Of a stretch of DNA of 64,000 bases, positions 1-8,560 are shown in pieces. Both the position numbers and the translations under genes were made by a program. The notes beneath the pieces were generated by a model. It was not told the origin of the DNA. It did no database searches and saw only the letters and a program-made list of their open reading frames with translations. Position 1 is the stretch's first letter; every line of letters starts with the position of its first letter. The stretch is taken from contig NZ_JAEDAJ010000004.1 of assembly GCF_016623465.1 (NCBI RefSeq), forward strand, positions 124,001 to 188,000. The letters are read 5' to 3'. The stretch comes from Brachybacterium halotolerans (GTDB lineage: Bacteria; Actinomycetota; Actinomycetes; Actinomycetales; Dermabacteraceae).

Positions 1-596
1 GCGGCCGTGATTCGCGGAGTGCTGGCGTGGGTATGGCCGATGGCCACCTGCACACCTCCCGAGACGATCCGGGCGATCTGTCCGGGGGCGTCGACGGTGT
101 GCGGAGAGACCGTGAGAATGCCGACGGGACCTGCAGCCTGCCACCTAGTGACCTCATCGGCATCGAGGGGCCGGATCTGCTCGAGGTCGTGGACACCGCG
201 CGGACCGTCCTCGGCGGAGAGGAATGGCCCCTCGACGTGAGCGAAGGGAATCGCATGGGCGAGTACCGGAGACGCCGCTCGCGCCTCGGCGATGCACCTC
301 AGCGCATGGCAGATGGACTCCTCGGGCGCGGTCACGATCGTGGGCACCCAGGTGGTGACACCTATGCCGGCGAGCGCCACGCTCATCTCCGCGATTCGCT
401 CCGCCGAGACGTCCGGGCCGTTGACGTCGATCCCGGCGAAGCCGTTGACCTGGAGGTCGATGAACCCTGGCGCGAGGAAGGGGAGGCTCTCCCCCGCCTC
501 CCTCGGGCGACGCGACACGTGCGTGATCATGGTATCGACGTGCAGCTCGAGCACGTCCCCTCTCACGGGGTCGAGTCCAGGGATCACAGTGGTCAC
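1..596 (-). CDS. nagA: N-acetylglucosamine-6-phosphate deacetylase, N-terminal part (cut by window edge)
   Basis: Removes the acetyl group of GlcNAc-6-P to give glucosamine-6-P, the NagB substrate. Reading the minus strand from GTG at 596 gives PGFIDLQVNGFAG (the Q-x-N metal-site variant of the amidohydrolase HxH motif, as in E. coli NagA), GVTTWVPTIVT, HVEGPFLS (metal-binding Glu) and AIGHTHA. All appear in NagA order. The GTG overlaps the TGA of the upstream SIS gene (GTGA), with GAGGTGG just before it, so translation is probably coupled. About 198 codons are visible and the rest lies left of position 1. Last visible gene of a five-gene operon. Confidence 0.9.
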   Translation of the reverse strand, partial: MTTVIPGLDPVRGDVLELHVDTMITHVSRRPREAGESLPFLAPGFIDLQVNGFAGIDVNGPDVSAERIAEMSVALAGIGVTTWVPTIVTAPEESICHALRCIAEARAASPVLAHAIPFAHVEGPFLSAEDGPRGVHDLEQIRPLDADEVTRWQAAGPVGILTVSPHTVDAPGQIARIVSGGVQVAIGHTHASTPRITA

Positions 597-1363
597 AGCC
601 ACCTCACCCGTCCCGCGAAGTCGGCAATGAACCTGTTGTTGGCTTCGTCGCCTCCCGGGGCGTTGCCGGATCGCCAGATAGGCGGATCGATGCCGCGCTC
701 GGCGAGCAGCGCGACAGTGGTCGCCATCAGCCAGTTCATGGTGAACGCGTTCGCGAAGGTCGAGACGGCGCCGGTGCGCTCCGCGACACCGTCGATCTCG
801 AGGACGGCGTCACCCACCGGGACCTTCGTGTCGATGTGCATGTCGACCACTTCATGCAGGTTCTTCTTCGAGGGGTGTCGAGCGGGATGGTCCGGGGCGG
901 TCGAATCAGCGTGGGGCCGGCTGGAGACACCGATGACGGTGCATCCGCGCTCCGACGCCGTGAGCGCGGCGTCGATGAGCGCGGCATTGATCCCGTAAGC
1001 GTTGACGAGGATCAGCAGATCACCGTCCCCGAGGCCGGCCGAATCGATGACGATCCTGCCGTACCCGGGGTTGCGCTCGATCGCCATGGAACGCAGGGCG
1101 CCCCCGGACAGAAGAGTGCCCTCATCGAGGATCGCGGCGAGATGCATGAGCCCGCCCGCACGGAAGAACACCTCCTGCGCGGCGAGATTCGAATGGCCCC
1201 CGGGGCCATAGACGTGCACCAGACGGTCCTGGGCGATGTGCGAGGCGAGGAGGCCCGCCGCGGCGGTGACCGCGTCCTCCTCCTCGCTGCGGATGCGGGT
1301 CATCAGATCTGTGACGGCGCCCAGATATGCGCCGGCGAGGGCGGCCGCGGGCTGATCGGTCAT
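593..1363 (-). CDS. SIS-domain sugar isomerase/binding protein, UPF0309-like
   Basis: 256 residues, full length for the UPF0309 (SIS_2) family of phosphosugar-binding proteins. The N-terminal helix is followed by VHVYGPGGHS, which replaces the usual GSGHS phosphosugar loop. Next come the family blocks EVFFRAGGL, GYGRIVIDS, GDAVLEIDG and SGNAPGGDEANNR near the C terminus. The ATG overlaps the NagB stop (ATGA). Its place between nagB and nagA implies a role in amino-sugar phosphate metabolism, such as isomerisation or release of a substituent from a hexosamine phosphate. The reaction of UPF0309 proteins is not established, so the exact function is unknown. Confidence 0.85.
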   Translation of the reverse strand: MTDQPAAALAGAYLGAVTDLMTRIRSEEEDAVTAAAGLLASHIAQDRLVHVYGPGGHSNLAAQEVFFRAGGLMHLAAILDEGTLLSGGALRSMAIERNPGYGRIVIDSAGLGDGDLLILVNAYGINAALIDAALTASERGCTVIGVSSRPHADSTAPDHPARHPSKKNLHEVVDMHIDTKVPVGDAVLEIDGVAERTGAVSTFANAFTMNWLMATTVALLAERGIDPPIWRSGNAPGGDEANNRFIADFAGRVRWL

Positions 1364-2103
1364 CGGGGATCCGCCTCGGTGTCGACGAACAGGTGGACGT
1401 CAGGGTGCGTGCGCAGTGCTGTCCCCGGATGGCTCCCGGAGATGGGCTGGTGCACGGCGTCGTGAACCGCCTGGCGCTTCACGGCCGTGGGGACGGAGAC
1501 GACGATACGACGGGCGTGGAGCAGGCGCGGAATCGTGACGGTGATGGCGTGCGCCGGCACCTCGTCGACCGAGGCGAAGTGGCCCTCATCGACTTGCTGC
1601 CATCGGGAAACCTGATCGAGCTCGACCACACGGGCCGTCAGCGGATCCTCGAGGTCCGCCGGGGGGTCGTTGAAGGCGAGATGGCCATTGACTCCCAAAC
1701 CGCACAGCGTGACGTCGAAGGGCTCATCGCCCATGGCCTCTCGATAGTTGGAGGCTGCCTGCTCCGGGTCCGCGGCGACGTCGATGCGATGGAAGCTGCG
1801 GGGCGTGACGAGGCGGAAGAGCTCGTGCTCGAGCCAGTTCCCGAAGCCCTGCGGGGCGTCGCGAGTGAGACCGATGTAGTCGTCCATGTGGAAGCAGTCG
1901 ATCGCGGAGAAGTCGAGGCCATCGGCAGCGAGGGCGCGCAGTGTCGCGGACTGGCTCGGCGCGGCGGCCAGCATGAGTCGGGCGCTGCCCCTTCTCGTGA
2001 TCGCCTCGCGGAGCACGGGTGCGGCTGCGCGTGCCGCCGCCGCGCCCATCTCGTCGAGCGTCGGGTAGGCGTGGACCGTGAGCGGGTGGTCGGGGGTCGT
2101 CAA
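1360..2103 (-). CDS. nagB: Glucosamine-6-phosphate deaminase
   Basis: Converts glucosamine-6-P to fructose-6-P and ammonia, the exit step of the pathway. 247 residues from a TTG at 2103 that overlaps the upstream TGA (TTGA); the open frame runs further upstream but there lies over the epimerase gene. Family motifs are CFHMDDYIGL (D-E-Y-x-G-L type, general base Asp) and LCGLGVNGHLAFNDPP (active-site His, usually GxDGHIAFNEP). The length fits NagB (about 240-265 residues). It overlaps the SIS gene by 4 bp. Confidence 0.92.
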   Translation of the reverse strand: MTTPDHPLTVHAYPTLDEMGAAAARAAAPVLREAITRRGSARLMLAAAPSQSATLRALAADGLDFSAIDCFHMDDYIGLTRDAPQGFGNWLEHELFRLVTPRSFHRIDVAADPEQAASNYREAMGDEPFDVTLCGLGVNGHLAFNDPPADLEDPLTARVVELDQVSRWQQVDEGHFASVDEVPAHAITVTIPRLLHARRIVVSVPTAVKRQAVHDAVHQPISGSHPGTALRTHPDVHLFVDTEADPR

Positions 2104-3344
2104 TTCGGGGTCTCCTCTGTCGTCCGGGGGTTCTCGAGAGCGTTCAGCAGCAGCAGTGAGCGCGTGATGTGCATCGGGTCCTTGACGGGTAGCGCCACGA
2201 CGTCGTCGAGGGGCCGTCCGTCCCTGGTCCTGATCTGGATCCATTCGCGGCCGTCGGGGTCAGGGAAGGTGGCGAAGGTGTACTCGCGCACCCGGCGCGC
2301 CCAGCGGGCGAGCTCGGGCGACTTGGTGCGGCGGGCGAGCAGGGCGGTCGCGTACGTCGCCTCCGCATGGACCCACCAGAGCTTGGTGTCCCAGGTGCGC
2401 TGCACGAGTGCTTCGTAGCTGGTCGTGAGAAGACGACCGACGGGCCTGCCTCCTTCCCCCCGGTCGACGTATCGCAGCAGACCTCCCTCCTGTCTGTCCC
2501 AACCGGTCTCGAGGGCGCGGAGGGCGAGCGAGGTGAGCAGAGTGTCAGGAACGGTGATCCTGTCGCTGCGATCGACGATGTGCACGAGCATCCAGAGCAG
2601 CTCAAGCAGGTGCCCGGGCGTGACGTGCCGTGCCAGGAGCGTGTCGTCGGCGGCGGGCACATCGGGCTGGAACTCCCACCAGTGTTCTGGCCCGAGGAAG
2701 GAGTCCCCATCCCCGAGCAGATCATCGTGTGCGCGTTCGACGATACGGCGGGTGCTCTCGCCCGGCGCCGCCCGGTCCAGCTCGTCGGCCACGTGGAGGA
2801 GCGTCATTGGGCCGGCGAGATCCCGGAACCCGGCGGGGACCGAGTACGGCGCGCTCTTCGCGGTGCGCTGACGGATCGAGGTGGCCGCCTGCTCCAGGGT
2901 CCGTACCGCCTGGTCGATCCACGGCCCGGGGTCCTCGGCCGACGTGCGCGCGGCGCCCGCGAGGCCGAGGACGGCGAAGAGATCCGCGAAGACGCTCGTG
3001 GCGCATTCTCCGTTCCCGTCAGCGAGGTGCCGGCCATACTCGTCGAGACGGAAGCTGGTGCGACCATCTGGGAGGAAGGCATGCGCGGCGAGAAAGCTCG
3101 CGGTGCGAGCGCAGCGGTCACGCCACAGGGAGCTGTCACCACCGACTCGGCCGAGGTCGATCTCGTCGGCCACGAGTGCGCAGGTCCAAGCCCAGCGTCC
3201 TTGCGACCAGGTGTACTTCTCGTGATTGACGAGGTCACCTCGGTTGGTGAAGCAGGTCAGCACACCGCCGAGCTCGTCGTCGGCCCCATTCCTGCCCCAC
3301 CAGTCCAGGACGTTGTTTTCGAGATGACTGCGGAGCATGCTCAT
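2100..3344 (-). CDS. N-acylglucosamine 2-epimerase (AGE) family protein
   Basis: 414 residues with the (alpha/alpha)6-barrel pattern of AGE-family sugar epimerases/isomerases, which interconvert for example GlcNAc/ManNAc or hexoses. Recognisable blocks are NREDL-like NRGDLVNHEKYTWSQGRWAW near residue 25, GHLLELLWMLV, KLWWVHAEATYATALL and KDPMHITRSLL, which carry the histidines typical of the active site. Start ATG at 3344 overlaps the symporter stop (ATGA); a second ATG lies two codons later. In this operon it probably epimerises the imported sugar so that it can enter the NagA/NagB route. Substrate not provable from sequence. Confidence 0.85.
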   Translation of the reverse strand: MSMLRSHLENNVLDWWGRNGADDELGGVLTCFTNRGDLVNHEKYTWSQGRWAWTCALVADEIDLGRVGGDSSLWRDRCARTASFLAAHAFLPDGRTSFRLDEYGRHLADGNGECATSVFADLFAVLGLAGAARTSAEDPGPWIDQAVRTLEQAATSIRQRTAKSAPYSVPAGFRDLAGPMTLLHVADELDRAAPGESTRRIVERAHDDLLGDGDSFLGPEHWWEFQPDVPAADDTLLARHVTPGHLLELLWMLVHIVDRSDRITVPDTLLTSLALRALETGWDRQEGGLLRYVDRGEGGRPVGRLLTTSYEALVQRTWDTKLWWVHAEATYATALLARRTKSPELARWARRVREYTFATFPDPDGREWIQIRTRDGRPLDDVVALPVKDPMHITRSLLLLNALENPRTTEETPN

Positions 3345-4870
3345 CGCGGGGCCACGGCTGCCGTGGTGGACGCGGCCGTCGCGTCGCTGCTCAGGGAATC
3401 GACGAGCTCGTCGACCTCGGCACTGTGAGCGGGGCGCACGAACCCGTATGCGATGAATACGACGATCGAGCAGAGCACAGGCGCGGCGACGGTGAGTGCC
3501 TGCGCGGAGGCGGTGCCCATCGCATCGATCGGTCCGGCGAGCACGTACTTGTTCAGCGCGAAGACGACCAGTCCCACTGCCCAGGAGGTGATCGCCGCGG
3601 CGGATCCGGACCTGCGGAAGGCCGGCAGCAGTCCCAGCAGCATCGGCACGGCGATCGGGCCCACGAGGGCACCGAACCACGCGATGAGCAGGCCGAGCAC
3701 GCCGCCGAAGCTGTCCGCCGTGAGGGCGATGCCCATCGAGAGCGTGATGAACAGGAAGGTGGTCAGGCGAGCCATGAAGAGCTCTCTTCGCTCGGGCAGG
3801 AATCCCCTGTCACGGCGGAGGGCCGGGATGATGTCGCGCACCACCACGGAGGAGATGGCATTCGCGTCGGAGGCGGTCATCGCCATGGTGTGGGAGAACA
3901 TGCCGGCGAGAACCAGACCGATGATTCCGGCAGGCAGCAGCTGCTGGGCGAGCAGGGCGTAGGACTGCTCGGGATCGGCGAGGTCCGGCAGGAAGAGGGG
4001 GGCAGCCCACATGGGCACGAACAGCACGAGCGGCCAGATCAGGTAGAGAACGCCGGAGAAGACCATCGAGCGACGAGCGGCCGCGCCGTTCTCCGTGGAG
4101 ATCATGCGCATGGCGAGGTTCCAGGTGCCGCCGTTGTAGGAGAGAGTGGAGATGACGCAGTAGGCGAGGAAGAACCAGACGGTGAGATCCCCGTTGAACG
4201 GGAGCGCATGCCCCTTTGGAAGCTGGTCCCACATCGTCCACAGCGACGAAAAGCCGCCAAGCTTGGCCATGACGATCGCGATCATGGCGATCGCGGCGAC
4301 CAGCTGGATGAGGAATTGCCCGAGATCGGTGAGGACGTCCGCCCAGATGCCACCGATGGTCGAGTAGACCATCGTGACCCCGCCGACCACGAGGATGCCC
4401 CAGGCGATCGGGAGTCCCGCGAAGACCTGCAGCAGGATCGCGCTGGCGACCCACTTGGCGGCCACGTCGAACACCTTCAACGCTGCGCCCGACCAAGCCA
4501 GCAACTGCTCAGTGGGGACGTTGAACCGCTTCGCGAGGTACTCGAGAGGGGAGATGATCCCCAGCTGCTGCCTCAGCCGCGGCCAACGCGGCGCGAACAG
4601 CCAGGCACCGATGCTGCATGCCACGGTGATGCTGAGCGCCCACCACACGTAGACCGCGAAGCCGGTGGTGTAGGCGAGCGCCGCGTAACCCACGAAGACT
4701 GCAGCCGAGTAGCCCGACATGTGGTGGGAGATGCCCACCAGCCATGCCGGGAGCTTCCCTCCAGCGACGTAGAAGTCGGAAGCGTCGCTGATCTTCGTTT
4801 TCGCGTAGAGACCGATCAGCACCATCACCACGAAATATGCGGCGATGACGACCCAGTCGAGGACAGCCAT
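3341..4870 (-). CDS. Sodium:solute symporter (SSS family), probable aminosugar uptake
   Basis: 509-residue polytopic membrane protein beginning VLDWVVIAAYFVVMVLIGLY, with the SSS features DFYVAGGKLPAW, GYSAAVFVGYAALAY and STIGGIWADVLTDLGQ. About 13 hydrophobic segments fit the family. GAGGGATCACC precedes the ATG. First gene of the operon, so it is the likely entry route for the sugar handled by the downstream epimerase, deaminase and deacetylase. SSS members transport sialic acid, sugars and other solutes with Na+; the substrate here is inferred only from context. Confidence 0.88.
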   Translation of the reverse strand: MAVLDWVVIAAYFVVMVLIGLYAKTKISDASDFYVAGGKLPAWLVGISHHMSGYSAAVFVGYAALAYTTGFAVYVWWALSITVACSIGAWLFAPRWPRLRQQLGIISPLEYLAKRFNVPTEQLLAWSGAALKVFDVAAKWVASAILLQVFAGLPIAWGILVVGGVTMVYSTIGGIWADVLTDLGQFLIQLVAAIAMIAIVMAKLGGFSSLWTMWDQLPKGHALPFNGDLTVWFFLAYCVISTLSYNGGTWNLAMRMISTENGAAARRSMVFSGVLYLIWPLVLFVPMWAAPLFLPDLADPEQSYALLAQQLLPAGIIGLVLAGMFSHTMAMTASDANAISSVVVRDIIPALRRDRGFLPERRELFMARLTTFLFITLSMGIALTADSFGGVLGLLIAWFGALVGPIAVPMLLGLLPAFRRSGSAAAITSWAVGLVVFALNKYVLAGPIDAMGTASAQALTVAAPVLCSIVVFIAYGFVRPAHSAEVDELVDSLSSDATAASTTAAVAPR

Positions 4871-5484
4871 GGTGATCCCTCATCTCTTGGTTCTCTGTGA
4901 TGCGGGCGACAGTGGCATGCAAACGTGTGCACGCCGGTTCCGCCCGGGATCCGTGACCTGTTCGTGATCATCCGGGTGCCACCACGCACTGTCCGGCGGA
5001 TCGAGCGTCTGTCCGAGCTTCTTCATGTCGGCGTTGCGTGGGCGAACGTCCCGTCGAAGCACGCGAACTGCGGATTGTTCGCATGACCTCGAGCGGAGCC
5101 GTCCAGGACGCGGGCTCCGACGGGCCACGACCCGGCAGTCCGACGTGCCACCGGGCGCCTCCAGAGCGCGCCAGGGGGTGTAGCGCCAATCGGGACCGGC
5201 GGCTGCAAAGGTACGAACGGATCGGTCACGCCTCCCGCGTGTGCGGGCGGCTTCTATGCCTGGACCGGCCTGCTGACACCTGGGCATCGCCTGCCCTCCT
5301 CACGCGGGCAGTCGGCGCGAGTCAGCCCGAGCCCTCCAGCGCTCAAGGATTCGATCTCGAGCTGGAGACGCAGTTCATCAGCTGTTCGTCATGCCGTGCA
5401 GGCACCGCGGAACGGCTGTGGACGCTCTGCACTCGGGCTAATTCTCGGGACAATCGCGTCGGCACCCACCGGTACCCTCTCCGA
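4871..5484. other. Intergenic region between aminosugar operon and helicase
   Basis: 614 bp without a gene I can support. It holds the divergent control region: the LacI-like palindrome near the symporter, and a TACCCT -10 box at 5473-5478 just before the helicase GTG. An open frame continues upstream of the helicase to 5038, but its residues are rich in Arg, Cys and Ser and resemble no domain, so I treat it as non-coding. Confidence 0.5.
4918..4931. promoter_or_regulatory. Candidate LacI-type operator upstream of aminosugar operon
   Basis: TGCAAACGTGTGCA is a near-perfect palindrome (12 of 14 positions pair) with the central CG step typical of LacI/CcpA-family operators. It lies 48-61 bp upstream of the symporter ATG, where it would overlap the promoter. 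No LacI regulator is in the window, so the partner is unknown. Confidence 0.45.
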
Positions 5485-7215
5485 GTGCCCGCATCTCGCC
5501 GCTCCAGCACCCGACGTGCCAAGAGTTTCCGCCGTCGTGACTCGAACGGCTCCCCGCGCGAGCTCCCCTTCGTCGGCCCCGGCGAGCGCCTCTGGGTCCT
5601 CGACGTCCCCTACGGCACCCAGGTCGAGGGCGCGTCCTGGCATCCCGCAGTCCGGATGCACCTGCACGTCGGCCGCACCCTCCCTGCGCACCTCGCGCCC
5701 TACGCACCCGGCCCGCACACCCTGGGCCGATTCCTCGAGAACACCCTCAACCCCGACTCCCCCGCGCCGATCCCCGAACCCTCCGAGGACTTCGAACCCC
5801 GGCAGAACCAGTACGAAGCGGCCGACGCGATCGCCGAGCGCGCCGCGGCAGGCGGCCGGCAGTTCCTGCTGGCCGACGAGCCGGGCGTCGGCAAGACGAT
5901 CTCCGCGGTGCTCGGCGCGAGTGCGGTGGGGTCTCTGCGCGACGCTCAGCGCGTGCTCGTGGTGGCGGACCGTCCGGCGGCGATCACGATCGGACACTGG
6001 TGCCGCACCATCACCGCCCTCGGCGACAGCGGCCTCGAGTGGGTCGTCATCACCTGGGACCGCCTCGAGAAGGTCGCCGACTACGACTGGGACGTGATCA
6101 TCGCCGACGAGGCGCACGCCCTGCGCCGCACCACCACCAAGCGCTGGAAGTTCTGGGCGAAGATCTCCGGGCACACGAAGTCGCACGATGCGGCGCCGTT
6201 CGTCATCGCGACGACCGCGACGCCCGGCCACACGCCGCTCGAGCTGCCCTACCTCGCTCCGGCCTATGCGCAGGTGCACGACGAGCCGATGAAAGCGTGG
6301 ACGTCGGCCAAGCAGACCGACGCTGACTTCGCCGATGCGCTCGAACGCCACGGGATCGCCCTGGAGCGGGGGCGCTACGGCGCGACGTGGACGACGGACC
6401 CTGCACGCCGGGCCGAGGATCTCGCGCGGGTGCGCACCTGGCTCGAGAAAGCGCAGCCGCGCGCCATGCTGCACCGCGCCGCGCCCTGGGGACCTGTGCC
6501 GATCTCGGGGATGCCGGTGGCGCTCACCCAGGCCGAGCGCTCCGCGTACGAGGCCGAATGGGGCGAGTTCTGCCGCGAGATGGACCTGGCCCGGCGCGGA
6601 CGCAACACCGCGAAAGGCCGCGCGGCCCTGTTGCGCTTCCGCCAGAAGGCAGGACTGATCCGCGTCGACTCCACGGTCGCCTGGATCGCCCAGCAGGTCG
6701 AGGCGGAGCGCCAGGTGGCGTGCTCGGTCGAGTTCGTGGGCACCGCGGCCGACCCGATCACCGAGCGTCTGCAGGATGCGGGGTTGGAGGTCGCGACGAT
6801 CTTCGGACGCGACCGCTTCGACGTCGAGGCCGAGCGTCTGCGGTTCCAGCGAGGCGAGGCGAAGGTCTGCGTGTTCACCTCGGTCGCCTCGATCAGCCTG
6901 CATGCCGGGGAGCTGCTGCCCGGCGGCCAGCAGGCGAGCACCGAGCCGCGCGTCGGCGTCTTCCACCAGGCCCGCTTCTCCGGCATCGCCGGCCGGCAGG
7001 TCACCGGCCGCACCCACCGCGACCACCAGGTCTCCCCGTGGCACATCGCCTACGCGCAGGACACCGTGGAGGAGCAGGTCAGCAAGGTGATGGTGGAGCG
7101 CATCGCCGCCGCGTCGGACACCGTGGGCGGCGATACCGAACAGCTGGCTGACGTCGCCCAGCTGCTCGGGGCCGACTGGCTGCCGACGACATCACTGGTG
7201 GCGGAGAACGACTGA
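5485..7215 (+). CDS. Phage-type SNF2-like DEAD/DEAH helicase (orphan)
   Basis: 576 residues from GTG 5485. The N-terminal 70 residues resemble the small DUF5710-like domain of phage helicases (LDVPYGTQ, GASWHP, HVGRTLPAHLAPY). Then come Walker A DEPGVGKT near residue 133, the DEAH box IIADEAHALRR near 208, IATTATPG (motif III), VFTSVASISLHAGELLPGG (motif V) and QVTGRTHRDHQ (motif VI, QxxGRxHR). GTG 5485 follows a TACCCT -10 box by 6 nt, the leaderless pattern seen elsewhere here. The upstream open frame lacks protein-like content. Such helicases are usual in actinophages, but no other phage gene is adjacent, so this may be a remnant or a domesticated copy. Confidence 0.75.
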   Translation: MPASRRSSTRRAKSFRRRDSNGSPRELPFVGPGERLWVLDVPYGTQVEGASWHPAVRMHLHVGRTLPAHLAPYAPGPHTLGRFLENTLNPDSPAPIPEPSEDFEPRQNQYEAADAIAERAAAGGRQFLLADEPGVGKTISAVLGASAVGSLRDAQRVLVVADRPAAITIGHWCRTITALGDSGLEWVVITWDRLEKVADYDWDVIIADEAHALRRTTTKRWKFWAKISGHTKSHDAAPFVIATTATPGHTPLELPYLAPAYAQVHDEPMKAWTSAKQTDADFADALERHGIALERGRYGATWTTDPARRAEDLARVRTWLEKAQPRAMLHRAAPWGPVPISGMPVALTQAERSAYEAEWGEFCREMDLARRGRNTAKGRAALLRFRQKAGLIRVDSTVAWIAQQVEAERQVACSVEFVGTAADPITERLQDAGLEVATIFGRDRFDVEAERLRFQRGEAKVCVFTSVASISLHAGELLPGGQQASTEPRVGVFHQARFSGIAGRQVTGRTHRDHQVSPWHIAYAQDTVEEQVSKVMVERIAAASDTVGGDTEQLADVAQLLGADWLPTTSLVAEND

Positions 7216-7237
7216 CCAGCATCTCTGGGCACTGCAC

Positions 7238-8560
7238 TCACAGCACTGCTGGACCTCCGAATCCGAGGGTGCGCCTGAGGAACTCGTTGTGGAACTTTCC
7301 CGTCGGGTCCGCTCCGTCGGCGAGGGAACGGAAGTCATCCAGCCGCGGATACTGCGACCGGATGAGCTCCCCGTCGAGGGTGAACCACTTCCCCCAGTGC
7401 GTCCGCGGATCGAAGGGCGCCAATGCCTCTTCCACCAGCGGAAGAACCTTCAGAACTGCCGCAGGGTCGTTCCTCCAGGTCATGTGGATGGCGAGGGAGT
7501 CACGATCATGGCTGGGGCTCAGCCACAGCGCATCGGCGGCAACGGTTCGCAGCTCCGAGACCAGGACGAGGTCGGCGAACCCCTGGGCGATGGCGCGCAG
7601 CCTGTCCAGAGCCTCCGCTCCTCGGGCCCGATCGACGAAGTACTCGGTCTGGATCTCGTTCCCCCGGCTCGGCTCCGCGTCCGGTCTGAAGTGCGGAAGT
7701 CGATCCCACCAGGGGCCCGGCACTCCGCCCTGCACGGTGTGGTTCGGGTTCTGCCCTTCGGGATCCTTCCCCTCCACGACTGCGGCCCATCGGGCACCGT
7801 GGTCCGCGGGGTCCAGCGGTGGGCCTCCGTCCTCGGTCCGGGACTTGAACCAGACCTTCCCCGCCACGTCCCGGCTGCTCCAGTCGGGCATGACGGAGAC
7901 GCTGTAGGAGGCCGCCGTGATCTCCTCGAGGTCCTCCAGGAGTGTCGACCACGGCAGGCCGAACCAGACGTCCTGGCGCACCTCGAAGTCCGGGACGAGG
8001 TCCAGCGTCACCGCGGTGACGACTCCCAGCGCTCCGAGGGAGAGCACTCGACCGGGGAACCGCGGGTCCTCCCGTGTGAAGCGCCGGAGAGTGCCGTCGG
8101 CCTCGACGACCTCGATCGCGCGGACCGCGTTCGAGAGATTCGGATGGGTGATGCCCGAACCGTGCGTCCCCGTGGATGCGGCGCCCGCGACCGAGATATG
8201 CGGCAGCGACCCCATGTTCCGCAGGGCCCATCGGGTGCTGCTCAGCTTCCGCGCGACCATCGCGTAGGTGCTGCCGCCCGAGACCGTGACGGTGCCCCCC
8301 TCGTCGTCGAGCTCGAAGCACTCGGGGAATCCGCCGAGGTTCACCAGGGTGCCTGGGGTGTCGGCCACGTCGTTGAACGAGTGGCGCGTGCCGAGTGCGC
8401 GAACCTGTCGGCTCGCGGCCACGACCTCCTGCAGCTGTTCGACCGTCGAGGGCAGAAGCAGCTCGTGCGCGCCGAACGTGTGGCAGTGGGACCAAGTCCC
8501 CCCGATCTCTCCGGCAGCGATGTCCTCTGGCCGCGTGCGCGCATGATCCTGTGCGCTCAT
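7238..8560 (-). CDS. Alditol oxidase-like FAD-linked oxidase (D-arabinono-1,4-lactone oxidase family)
   Basis: Oxidises sugar alcohols or lactones with O2 through a covalent FAD. About 440 residues: an FAD_binding_4 domain with GTRHSFND (the His that carries 8-alpha-histidyl FAD in AldO/xylitol oxidase), LRNMGSLPHISVAGAASTGTHGSG (split here as LRNMGS, VAGA, GTHGSG), and a C-terminal ALO domain with HWGKWF and GKFHNEFLRRTLG. Start is ATG 8560, or GTG 8563 overlapping the transporter stop. Second gene of an operon with the MHS transporter, which probably imports its substrate or a related organic acid or polyol. Confidence 0.85.
   Translation of the reverse strand: MSAQDHARTRPEDIAAGEIGGTWSHCHTFGAHELLLPSTVEQLQEVVAASRQVRALGTRHSFNDVADTPGTLVNLGGFPECFELDDEGGTVTVSGGSTYAMVARKLSSTRWALRNMGSLPHISVAGAASTGTHGSGITHPNLSNAVRAIEVVEADGTLRRFTREDPRFPGRVLSLGALGVVTAVTLDLVPDFEVRQDVWFGLPWSTLLEDLEEITAASYSVSVMPDWSSRDVAGKVWFKSRTEDGGPPLDPADHGARWAAVVEGKDPEGQNPNHTVQGGVPGPWWDRLPHFRPDAEPSRGNEIQTEYFVDRARGAEALDRLRAIAQGFADLVLVSELRTVAADALWLSPSHDRDSLAIHMTWRNDPAAVLKVLPLVEEALAPFDPRTHWGKWFTLDGELIRSQYPRLDDFRSLADGADPTGKFHNEFLRRTLGFGGPAVL

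Noticed and set aside
593-1363. SIS protein as MurQ etherase
   Set aside because: Motifs fit UPF0309 better than MurQ; the muramic acid route is not shown by the sequence.
4880-5287. Small minus-strand ORFs in the intergenic gap
   Set aside because: No ribosome site and no recognisable domain; they overlap in several frames.
5038-5484. N-terminal extension of the helicase frame
   Set aside because: Arg/Cys/Ser-rich with no domain; the leaderless GTG 5485 fits better.
5485-7215. Prophage
   Set aside because: Only one phage-like gene; no integrase, capsid, terminase or attachment site.
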